The notes beneath the pieces are model-generated. The model was not told where the DNA came from, did no database searches, and saw only the letters and a program-made list of their open reading frames with translations. This document shows positions 25,084-33,543 of a stretch of DNA of 56,133 nt, one piece after another. Each line of letters starts with the position of its first letter. The stretch's first letter is position 1. Source of the stretch: Microseira wollei NIES-4236 (GTDB lineage: Bacteria; Cyanobacteriota; Cyanobacteriia; Cyanobacteriales; Aerosakkonemataceae); contig NZ_BLAY01000052.1 in NCBI RefSeq assembly GCF_020521235.1, positions 1-56,133 on the forward strand, in the 5' to 3' direction. Position numbers and translations under genes: made by a program.

Positions 25084-28000
25084 CTATTAATATTAGAGAA
25101 TCAGATATCGCCATCATCGGTATATCATGCCGCTTCCCTGGCGCTAAGGATGTTAATGCATTTTGGCAGAACTTGCAAGATGGGATAGAATCAATTTCCT
25201 TTTTTTATAATGATGAATTGGAGCAAGGAGACCAGAGTTTACTGCGCAATCCCAAGTATGTAAAAGCAGGCGCTGTTTTACCCAACATTGAAGAGTTTGA
25301 CGCAGAATTTTTCGGCTACAGCACCAGAGAAGCCGAAATCATGGACCCGCAACAACGGATTTTTTTAGAATGTGCCTGGGAAGCCCTTGAAAGTGCTGGT
25401 TACAATCCAGAAACTTATCAAGGGTTGATAGGAGTTTACGCAGGTTCGGGCATGAACACTTACCTGCACAACAACGTTCATCCCAACAGGGGCTTTTCTC
25501 CGGCTCGCACCTTCTTAGAATCAACCAACGATTTACAAGTTAGGCTTGGGAATGAAAAAGATTTTCTGCCCACAAGGGTTTCTTACAAGCTCAATTTAAC
25601 TGGACCAAGTGTTAATATTCAAACGGCTTGTTCCACAGCACTGGTAGCAGTTCATATGGCCTGCCAAAGTTTGCTCAACGGTGAATGCGACATAGTTCTG
25701 GCAGGAGGAGTTGCCGTATGCGTTCCGCAAAAAATGGGGTATTTGTACCAAGAAGACATGATTTGGTCTCCCGATGGACATTGTAGAGCCTTTGATGCTG
25801 AAGCGAAGGGAACTGTGTTCGGCAATGGCGGCGGAATCGTTGTCCTGAAATTGCTCAGTCAGGCAATCGCCGATGGGGATTGCATCCACGCTGTGATCAA
25901 AGGGTCAGCTATTAACAACGATGGTGCAGCGAAGGTGGGTTATACAGCTCCTTCCGTGGAGGGTCAAGCCGCTGTCATCTCTGAGGCGCTGGCAGTAGCA
26001 CAAATTGACCCAAGCACGGTCACATACTTAGAAACCCACGGAACCGCTACCAGTCTGGGAGATCCCGTTGAAATCGCAGCGCTGACAAAAGCCTTTCGCC
26101 AAAGTACCAATAAAAAGGGTTTTTGTGCAATAGGCTCTGTCAAAACCAATATAGGACATATCGCTGAAGCAGCAGGTATCGCAGGTTTGATCAAGACAGT
26201 CCTGGCACTAAAACATAAAGAATTACCACCTAGTCTGCACTTTAGTCAACCCAATCCCAATATTGATTTTGCTAACAGCCCCTTTTACGTTAATACAACG
26301 CTATCTGAATGGAAAGCGAATGGGACTCCAAGACGTGCTGGAGTTAGTGCTTTCGGCATGGGGGGGACGAATTGTCATTTAGTTCTGGAAGAAGCACCCC
26401 AAGAAACCAAAAATCAAGAGTCAAATGAACGTCCGCTACATATTTTGACACTAGCGGCAAAAACACAGAAGGCTCTGGAAGAGTTGGCACAAAATTATGT
26501 AGTTTATCTAAAGTCCCATCCAGATGTTTCCCTTGCAGATATTTGTTTCACAGGGAATGCAGGGCGCAAGCACTTTAACCATCGTTTCGCAGTTACGGCT
26601 TTCTCTTTAGAGCAGCTTTGCGATCGCCTGAGTAATTTGGGACAAGAGAGTGCTGATGTGGCGATAGGGAGCGCGAACAACTCCCAATCAAAAGACGCAA
26701 TCGCTTTCCTTTTCACGGGTCAAGGGTCCCAGTACGTGAATATGGGACGCCAACTTTACCAGACTCAACCGATTTTCCGGGAAACCCTCAATCGCTGCGA
26801 TGAAATTCTGCGTCCGTACCTAGAAGTATCCTTGCTGGAAATCTTGTATCCCAACAGCGATCGGTCTCATCCAAAATTAGATGAGACTGCCTACACTCAA
26901 CCTGCTTTATTTGCCCTGGAATACGCACTCTTCCAGTTGTGGAAATCTTGGGGCATAGAACCCAATTTCGTCACAGGCCATAGTGTTGGGGAATACGTAG
27001 CAGCCTGTGTAGCTGGAGTTTTTAGCCTGGAAGATGGCTTGAAATTGATTGCCTCTAGGGGGCGTTTAATGCAAGCGCTGCCTCAAGATGGCGAGATGGT
27101 AGCGCTGTTAACAGATGAAGCACAGGCACTAGCGGCCATTCAACCCTATGTTCAAGAGGTATCAATTGCTGCTATCAACGCTCCAGAAAGCATCGTAATT
27201 TCCGGTAGGCGTGAGGCGATTAACTCCATCTGCGCTACGTTGGAAGCTTCGGGGATCAAGACCAAAAAATTAAATGTCTCTCATGCTTTTCACTCACCGT
27301 TAATGAAATCGGTGTTGGTAGAATTTGAGCGAGTTGCACGACAAGTAAGCTTTTCTTTACCACGGATTAAGCTAATTTCTAATGTTACTGGTACGGAGGC
27401 AACAGAGGAGATAGCAACTCCAGAATATTGGTGTCGCCATGTTCTACAACCTGTTAGATTTGCTGCAAGTGTGGAAAGCCTTGAGCGCCATGGAGTGGAA
27501 GTATTCGTTGAGATTGGACCAAAGCCAATTTTATTAGGAATGGCGAGCCTTTGCCTGCCCGATAAAAAAGCACTTTGGCTCCCCAGTTTGCACCCGGATC
27601 GAGACGACTGGCAGGTGCTATTGACCAGTTTGGCAGAACTATATGTGCGCGGAGCCTCTGTAAATTGGTTGAACTTTGACCAAGGCTATTCCCGTCGCCG
27701 ACAACACCTGCCGACTTATCCCTTCCAGCGACAGCGCTATTGGGTAGAAGCAGGCGGGGAGCGTGCGAATAGAACGCTTTCCCAGAATAATACTGCCCGC
27801 AGCCAGAACCTTCATCCTCTCCTAGGGCAACAATTATATTTAGCAGCAACCCAAGAAATTCGTTTCCAATCCCAAATTAGCCAAGACTTCCCATTCTGGC
27901 TAAAAGACCATTGTCTTTTTGGAAAAACGATTTTGCCAGGAACAGGTTACTTGGAAATGGCGTTAGCAGCAGGGTCTGTTGTAGCCAAAGCTGATAATCT

Positions 28001-31000
28001 TAGCTTAGAAGATGTTGTCTTCCAACAAGCTCTGATCTGGCAGGAGGATGAAGTCAAAACCGTTCAAGTGATTTTGGCTCCCCAAGAAGCTAATGTCTAT
28101 TCATTTAAAGTTTACAGCCTTGAACCTTCTACAGATAAAAACAATCCTCACCCATCGTGGACGCTGCATACTTCTGGCAAGCTAGTTATTAAAGAAGAAA
28201 AAGAGTTAGTAGCTGAGTCGGTAGATTTGGCGGAAATAAAGGCGCAATGCACCCAAGAGATTCCCATCGATCAGTTGTACCGACGGTTTCAACAGCAGAA
28301 ACTGGATTATGGGTCAAGCTTCCAGGGGATTAAACAGCTCTTTAGGTATGAAGGAGTGGCTCTGGGCAAGATAGAATTAGCGGAGGAAGTGGTTTCTCAA
28401 CTGGAAGACTATCAGCTGCACCCTGTGTTGTTAGACATTGCCTTACAGGTTTTAGATGTCATCTCCCCTGACGATGAAAAACAAAATACCTATGTGCCAG
28501 TGGGTTTAGAACGCCTGCGGGTTTACGGTCGTCCTAGCGTCTCTATGTGGAGTTATGCACGAAAGCGAAAAGTAGAGGGCGAAGGTCAACAACAACAGAT
28601 CCTGAACGCTGATATAGAGTTGTTTGCTGATTCTGGAGAACTCATTGCTGTTTTAGAAGGCGTTCAACTTAAGCCTGTCCGTCGCGAAGCCATGTTAGGC
28701 ATCCCACAAGAATCCTGGGAGAACTGGCTTTATGAGGTAAAGTGGATACCTCAGGTGCGTTATGGTCTCCCAGTGGATTATATGCCTACTGCCAATGAAA
28801 TTAGCGATCGCCTCCTGCCCCAATTCACTGATTTATTGACCCACCCCAGTCTGGCAGTTTATGGGGAAATATTTACTCAACTCGAAGCTTTGAGTGTCGC
28901 TTATGTTCTGGTGGCTTTCCAGGAAATGGGATGGAAGTTTCAGCTTGGTGAGCGCTTTTCCACAGAGCAAATAGCCCAGTACTTAGGTGTGGTCAGTCAA
29001 CATCGGCAATTGTTGAGTCGTTTGCTTCAAATGCTAGCCTCCGAGGGAATCCTCCAACAAATAGGTAAACAGTGGCAAGTAAACTCAACCCCTGAAATTC
29101 AAGACCCAAGCAAGGTAATAAATTCCTTATCCTGCCCAGAAGCCGAAGCCGAAATCACCCTACTAACGCGTTGCGGTTTCAAAATAGCGCAGGTACTCCA
29201 GGGAGCATGCGAGCCGCTACAGTTATTATTCCCCGAAGGAGACACAACAACTTTATCCAAACTCTATCAGCACTCCCCCATGTTGCGGACAATGAACGTT
29301 CTGGTGCAAAAAGCAGTCATAGCAGCACTGGAGCGTTTGCCCCAAGGACGCGGGTGGCGAATTTTAGAAATTGGTGCTGGCACTGGCAGTACAACGAATT
29401 ACATCCTACCGCATCTATCTACAGAAAGAACTGAGTATGTCTTTACCGATATTGGAGCTTTGTTTGTCGAGCAAGCGCAGGAGAAGTTTAAAGCTTACCC
29501 GTTTGTGCGCTATGAAGTTTTGGATATTGAAAAAGACCCACAATCTCAAGGATTTAAACGCCATCAGTACGATTTAGTAGTGGCGGTAAACGTGCTGGAT
29601 GCCACGAGAAATTTACGTACCTCTTTGCAACACGTACAGCAGTTGTTGGCTCCTGGTGGTATGCTGGTGTTGATGGAAGGAACTGCTCCTGTGCGCTGGA
29701 TAGATCTGACATTTGGGTTACTTGAAGGTTGGTGGAAGTTTGCAGACCATCAGTTACGACCAGACTATCCCTTGCTACCTACTCGCTCGTGGCAAAAACT
29801 ATTACAGGAGATAGGGTTTAAAGAAATCCTCAAGGTTGAGCCGGATCTCAGTGTTACCCAAGGAATAGTTTTTATGCCACAGTCCGCGATCGTGGCACAA
29901 GCTACCGCAGCTATTCCAGATCCAAGCACAAAGAAGAACTGGCTGATTTTTGCTGATGGTCTAGAGGTTGGTCAGCAGTTAGCAGCACTCCTGCGTGGCA
30001 AGGAAGAGAATTGTACCATAGTATTGCCAGGAAACGAATACCAACAAATAACTGATCGAGAATTCAGGATAGACCCAGCTAATGCCGAACACTTTCAGCA
30101 ACTATGTGAAGCTGTCCCTAGCATACAAGGAGTAGTGCATCTGTGGAGTTTAGATGCACCACAAACCCAGGCAAGCTCGGACTTAGAGATTGCCTCAAAG
30201 GTAAGCTGTGGTAGTACTTTATACTTAGTCCAAGCTCTCGTTAAGAACTATTCTGAACCTCCTTCCTTATGGTTAGTAACCCAAGGGGCACAAGCTGTAG
30301 GAATAGCGTCTGGTGTGCCCGGAGTAGCTCAATCTTCCTTATGGGGCATGGGGAAAGTTATCGCTCTGGAACATCCCGAACTGAACTGTGTGCGCTTGGA
30401 CTTAGACCCCGACGCGCCAGACGCAGTTCGGGTAATTTTTGAAGAAATAAGTTCACAGACTCCAGAAGATCAAGTTGCTTTTCGTAAGGGTACGCGCTAT
30501 GTGGCGCGACTGGTACGCAGAAAACCCCCAGCTAGTTGGTTACGCTCAGAGTCTTTCCAGCTAAAGACATCTGAACAAAGAATAGGCGATGCCGCTTCCC
30601 ATAGTGTTAGCTTTCGTCAGGATAGCAGCTATATGATTACTGGCGGTTTGGGCGATTTGGGTTTACTGGTGGCTAGCTGGATGGTAGAATGTGGTGTACG
30701 ACATTTGGTGCTGGTGGGGCGCAGTGCAGTTAAGCCTGCTGTCCGCAGTCAGTTAGAGCAACTAGAACTCTCTGGCGCAAGGGTGGTAGTCGCGCAAGCA
30801 GATGTGTCTGACTACGAGCAAGTGTCCCAGTTGCTGAACTCCCTTGTGCAATCCTCACCACCTCTGCGAGGAATTATCCACGCTGCTGGTGTTTTGGATA
30901 AGGGGTTAATGCAGCAGCAAAACTGGGAGCAGTTTACGCGAGTGATGGCTCCAAAAGTGCTTGGGGCATGGAATCTACATGCGTTAACCCAAAACCAGGC

Positions 31001-31766
31001 TTTAGACTTCTTTGTGCTGTTCTCTTCCGTTTCCTCTTTATTCGGCGCTGTGAATCAAACCAGTTATTCTGCGGCCAATGCTTTTCTGGATGCTTTAGCC
31101 TCTTATCGTCGGGCGCAGGGACTACCTGGCTCCAGTATCAACTGGGGACTTTGGGGCGAGGTAGGAATGGGAGCGAGAAACCAACAGCTAGCAGAACGGC
31201 TTAATCGGATGGGAATGGAAAATATGGCCCCTCAGCAAGGATTGCAGGTACTGGAGAAGTTTTTCAAAGAAGCACCTGTACAACTTGGGGTTATGTCCAT
31301 CAACTGGTCGCGTTTCCTGGTAGGACAATTGGCGAAATCGCCATTCTTGGCTGATTTGAGCGGAGAAACTCAGGGATTGCGCTCTCAGTCTTGGGAAGAG
31401 AGTCCAAAGAGTGAATCTCCTTCGCTTCGCAACGCTCTTGTGTCTGCGACGCTAGCAGAGCGTAAACAATTATTGAAGTCTCACATTTGCGAACAAGTAG
31501 CCAAGGTACTAGGATTTTCTGCCACCAAATTGGACATCGCGAAACCGTTGACCAGTCTAGGACTTGACTCCTTAATGGCAATCGAACTGAGGAATAGGCT
31601 CAATAAGGAGACGGGGGTAAACTTGCCCGTAATGAAAATCATTCAAGGTCCAAGCATTTCCCAACTAGCAGAGCTAATACTTGAGGAATTAGCATTGGCG
31701 AAGATAATGCTGTCAGCGCTACCATCCACTGAACTCGCTGAGGATATGGAGGAAATCACTCTGTAA
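25080..31766 (+). CDS. Type I PKS module: KS-AT-DH-MT-KR-ACP
   Basis: 2228 residues. KS with TACSTALVAVH (Cys ~184) and the His motifs ETHGTATSLGD and KTNIGH. AT from ~540: GQGSQYVNMG, GHSVGEYVAA (~633), and HAFH (~735), which predicts malonyl-CoA. DH from ~910: DHCLFGKTILPG (~943) with the HxxxGxxxxP motif. Methyltransferase ~1250-1600: LEIGAGTGS (~1428), a C-methyltransferase by position. KR ~1850: ITGGLGDLG and YSAANAFLDA. ACP: LGLDSLMAIEL (~2163). No ER. Predicted action: extend the aminoacyl starter by C2, methylate the alpha carbon, reduce and dehydrate to an alpha-methyl enoyl thioester. The acidic tail AEDMEEITL may dock to the TubC domain of the later NRPS-PKS. Confidence 0.93.
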   Translation: MTINIRESDIAIIGISCRFPGAKDVNAFWQNLQDGIESISFFYNDELEQGDQSLLRNPKYVKAGAVLPNIEEFDAEFFGYSTREAEIMDPQQRIFLECAWEALESAGYNPETYQGLIGVYAGSGMNTYLHNNVHPNRGFSPARTFLESTNDLQVRLGNEKDFLPTRVSYKLNLTGPSVNIQTACSTALVAVHMACQSLLNGECDIVLAGGVAVCVPQKMGYLYQEDMIWSPDGHCRAFDAEAKGTVFGNGGGIVVLKLLSQAIADGDCIHAVIKGSAINNDGAAKVGYTAPSVEGQAAVISEALAVAQIDPSTVTYLETHGTATSLGDPVEIAALTKAFRQSTNKKGFCAIGSVKTNIGHIAEAAGIAGLIKTVLALKHKELPPSLHFSQPNPNIDFANSPFYVNTTLSEWKANGTPRRAGVSAFGMGGTNCHLVLEEAPQETKNQESNERPLHILTLAAKTQKALEELAQNYVVYLKSHPDVSLADICFTGNAGRKHFNHRFAVTAFSLEQLCDRLSNLGQESADVAIGSANNSQSKDAIAFLFTGQGSQYVNMGRQLYQTQPIFRETLNRCDEILRPYLEVSLLEILYPNSDRSHPKLDETAYTQPALFALEYALFQLWKSWGIEPNFVTGHSVGEYVAACVAGVFSLEDGLKLIASRGRLMQALPQDGEMVALLTDEAQALAAIQPYVQEVSIAAINAPESIVISGRREAINSICATLEASGIKTKKLNVSHAFHSPLMKSVLVEFERVARQVSFSLPRIKLISNVTGTEATEEIATPEYWCRHVLQPVRFAASVESLERHGVEVFVEIGPKPILLGMASLCLPDKKALWLPSLHPDRDDWQVLLTSLAELYVRGASVNWLNFDQGYSRRRQHLPTYPFQRQRYWVEAGGERANRTLSQNNTARSQNLHPLLGQQLYLAATQEIRFQSQISQDFPFWLKDHCLFGKTILPGTGYLEMALAAGSVVAKADNLSLEDVVFQQALIWQEDEVKTVQVILAPQEANVYSFKVYSLEPSTDKNNPHPSWTLHTSGKLVIKEEKELVAESVDLAEIKAQCTQEIPIDQLYRRFQQQKLDYGSSFQGIKQLFRYEGVALGKIELAEEVVSQLEDYQLHPVLLDIALQVLDVISPDDEKQNTYVPVGLERLRVYGRPSVSMWSYARKRKVEGEGQQQQILNADIELFADSGELIAVLEGVQLKPVRREAMLGIPQESWENWLYEVKWIPQVRYGLPVDYMPTANEISDRLLPQFTDLLTHPSLAVYGEIFTQLEALSVAYVLVAFQEMGWKFQLGERFSTEQIAQYLGVVSQHRQLLSRLLQMLASEGILQQIGKQWQVNSTPEIQDPSKVINSLSCPEAEAEITLLTRCGFKIAQVLQGACEPLQLLFPEGDTTTLSKLYQHSPMLRTMNVLVQKAVIAALERLPQGRGWRILEIGAGTGSTTNYILPHLSTERTEYVFTDIGALFVEQAQEKFKAYPFVRYEVLDIEKDPQSQGFKRHQYDLVVAVNVLDATRNLRTSLQHVQQLLAPGGMLVLMEGTAPVRWIDLTFGLLEGWWKFADHQLRPDYPLLPTRSWQKLLQEIGFKEILKVEPDLSVTQGIVFMPQSAIVAQATAAIPDPSTKKNWLIFADGLEVGQQLAALLRGKEENCTIVLPGNEYQQITDREFRIDPANAEHFQQLCEAVPSIQGVVHLWSLDAPQTQASSDLEIASKVSCGSTLYLVQALVKNYSEPPSLWLVTQGAQAVGIASGVPGVAQSSLWGMGKVIALEHPELNCVRLDLDPDAPDAVRVIFEEISSQTPEDQVAFRKGTRYVARLVRRKPPASWLRSESFQLKTSEQRIGDAASHSVSFRQDSSYMITGGLGDLGLLVASWMVECGVRHLVLVGRSAVKPAVRSQLEQLELSGARVVVAQADVSDYEQVSQLLNSLVQSSPPLRGIIHAAGVLDKGLMQQQNWEQFTRVMAPKVLGAWNLHALTQNQALDFFVLFSSVSSLFGAVNQTSYSAANAFLDALASYRRAQGLPGSSINWGLWGEVGMGARNQQLAERLNRMGMENMAPQQGLQVLEKFFKEAPVQLGVMSINWSRFLVGQLAKSPFLADLSGETQGLRSQSWEESPKSESPSLRNALVSATLAERKQLLKSHICEQVAKVLGFSATKLDIAKPLTSLGLDSLMAIELRNRLNKETGVNLPVMKIIQGPSISQLAELILEELALAKIMLSALPSTELAEDMEEITL

Positions 31767-31770
31767 GATA

Positions 31771-31969
31771 CAGCAGATTGCGGGTAATGAGGTACACTAA
31801 GATTTGGTGCATCAACTACGACAATGAAAGCTTACGCCAGTTTTCTCCTAAAACAACAAAAATGGTTGATACATTAATTGCGATCGCACTCGATTTGTTT
31901 AATCCTAGACATTTAAGAAATTGGTTTGCTAACTGCTGCTACTGTACCTCATAAACCTGAAATCTGCTG
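31771..31969. mobile_element. Internally deleted IS630-type element
   Basis: 199 bp flanked by TA (31769-31770, 31970-31971). Ends CAGCAGATTGC...TGAGGTACA and TGTACCTCA...AATCTGCTG match the MITE family, but the interior differs: a frame with FSPKTTKMVDTLIAIALDL and RHLRNWFANCCYCTS-stop, which resembles the C terminus of IS630-family transposases. It lies between the PKS gene and the thiaminase gene. It identifies the likely parent of the MITEs. Confidence 0.75.
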
Positions 31970-32077
31970 TATTACTTTTATAATTGCTGCGTTCGTTGTA
32001 GTTTAATGTTCGTTTGCTTGGCATGAATCTACTGTATAAACTCATTAACCGTTATGTTCTGTTTGAAGAGTAAGCCA

Positions 32078-33478
32078 ATGAAATTTCAAAAAGTCCTAAA
32101 AGGCGCTATCTCCATCTTAGTAATTGGATTTATCGTTATAACGAGTACTTTCGCCCTTTGTGCTCCTGTTTTGGCTGTTGAGAATCCGCAAGAACTTGTT
32201 TTAGCCTTGTACCCTTACGTTCCCAGACTTGAACAATTCAAAAATTCAATTCAGCAAAAATGGCAAGAGGTTGAACCCAACGTTACTCTGAAAATACTGT
32301 CCTCAGAGGATTGGGATGGGGGATATGAAAAAGATCCTCCAGAGAATGTGGATGTTTATGTATTTGATGCCATTTTTCTCAATTATTTCAAATCAAATGG
32401 GCTGTTATTGCCATTGGAAAAAACCGAGATTGAAGGGAAGGAAGACTTCTTAAGCTATGCCAGTGAGGGTGTGCAATTTGACGACAAATTATATGCGATT
32501 CCTCAATTGGGTTGTTCTAATATGTTGTTTTATTGGGACACAGATACTGCCCTGAAAAACGCTACACAATTAACCGAAATATATCAGACAATAGGCAAGT
32601 GTAGTTACACCAGTAAGATACCTCCTGATTCACGGGGGTTAATGATTGATATGGGAGGCGGAACCACGAATTCTTGCCTTTACATGGATGCCCTTGCCAG
32701 CGTGAAAAATGAATTCCCTGTGCCACAGCCTGGGGATGAACAACAGGTTGACACCCAGGCGATGGACAACTTACGTACGCTGTTAAAGATGGGCAGTTAC
32801 TATAACGGTACTCAGCAACAGTCTTATGAAGCTGCTTCTTGGTTTAGCAATGGGTATGGTAGAGCTGTAGTAGGGTTTACCGAATCAATGTCGGCAATAA
32901 GTCCAGAAGCCCTACAGCACATTGATTTCAAAGTGATGCCACTTTCCGATAATGACGAAAAAGCCCTATTTTATGCGGACGTGATTGGCATTCATCCAAA
33001 TGTTGAGCAACGCGGTACCCGTCAATTAGCTGTGAAACTGGCCAATTTATTGGCGTCTTCTGAAAATATGATTGATAGTATTGGGGCAGAGCAATCTGGT
33101 CAGCCACAGTACTTAATGCCTACTCGCCACACAGTTTTTTCTCAATTGGCCAATTCTTATCCCAATTATCAAAAAATGTACGACCTAGTAAACAGCGCTA
33201 ATCCGATCTTGTTTACCTTAGATGAGGATGCAAAGACCTGGTTGGAGAGCATGAAAGGCACACTGTCACGAATGGTGAGCGAAAATTATGTCTGCGGTTG
33301 CGATATTGTTGCAGGATCAATTTGGAATCAGCAGGATGCAGAAAGCAAATGTCCCTCTATTTGTGCCGAACATGGTGGCTGGAGCGGTGAATGGGTTACT
33401 ACAGTTGAAGATCAAAACTCTGTTTGCGGTTGTAACACCTGTCCTGTAGGTACTACTTTGTACAGATATGGAAAATAG
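32078..33478 (+). CDS. Secreted thiaminase I with C-terminal lectin-like domain
   Basis: 466 residues from ATG 32078 (8 more if 32054 is used; numbers below count from 32054). A basic start, hydrophobic core and APVLAV form a signal peptide ending near residue 41. ALYPYVPRLEQF, DWDGGYEKDPP, DVYVFDAIFLNYF, IPQLGCSNMLFY (Cys154) and GLMIDMGGGTTNSCLYMDA match thiaminase I (thiamine pyridinylase), a periplasmic-binding-protein fold; Cys154 corresponds to the family's nucleophile, and Glu277 in GFTESM is a candidate base. The enzyme replaces the thiazole of thiamine by another nucleophile. From ~412, CGCDIVAGSIWNQQDAESKC and HGGWSGEWVTTVE, NSVCGC resemble the Microcystis viridis lectin (mannan-binding) repeat with added cysteines. 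It sits between the cluster's two PKS-containing genes on the same strand. Confidence 0.85.
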   Translation: MKFQKVLKGAISILVIGFIVITSTFALCAPVLAVENPQELVLALYPYVPRLEQFKNSIQQKWQEVEPNVTLKILSSEDWDGGYEKDPPENVDVYVFDAIFLNYFKSNGLLLPLEKTEIEGKEDFLSYASEGVQFDDKLYAIPQLGCSNMLFYWDTDTALKNATQLTEIYQTIGKCSYTSKIPPDSRGLMIDMGGGTTNSCLYMDALASVKNEFPVPQPGDEQQVDTQAMDNLRTLLKMGSYYNGTQQQSYEAASWFSNGYGRAVVGFTESMSAISPEALQHIDFKVMPLSDNDEKALFYADVIGIHPNVEQRGTRQLAVKLANLLASSENMIDSIGAEQSGQPQYLMPTRHTVFSQLANSYPNYQKMYDLVNSANPILFTLDEDAKTWLESMKGTLSRMVSENYVCGCDIVAGSIWNQQDAESKCPSICAEHGGWSGEWVTTVEDQNSVCGCNTCPVGTTLYRYGK

Positions 33479-33543
33479 AAAATAGCATGTTTGTCAAGAG
33501 TTTAGGGAAACAGGTATAGCGTGAGTGACCAGGGAAAAAACTA

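Noticed and set aside
32054-33478. Ordinary ABC transporter sugar-binding lipoprotein
   Set aside because: The fold is shared, but the IPQLGC, DWDGGYEKDPP and MIDMGGGTTN motifs are specific to thiaminase I, there is no lipobox directly after the signal core, and no permease or ATPase gene is adjacent.
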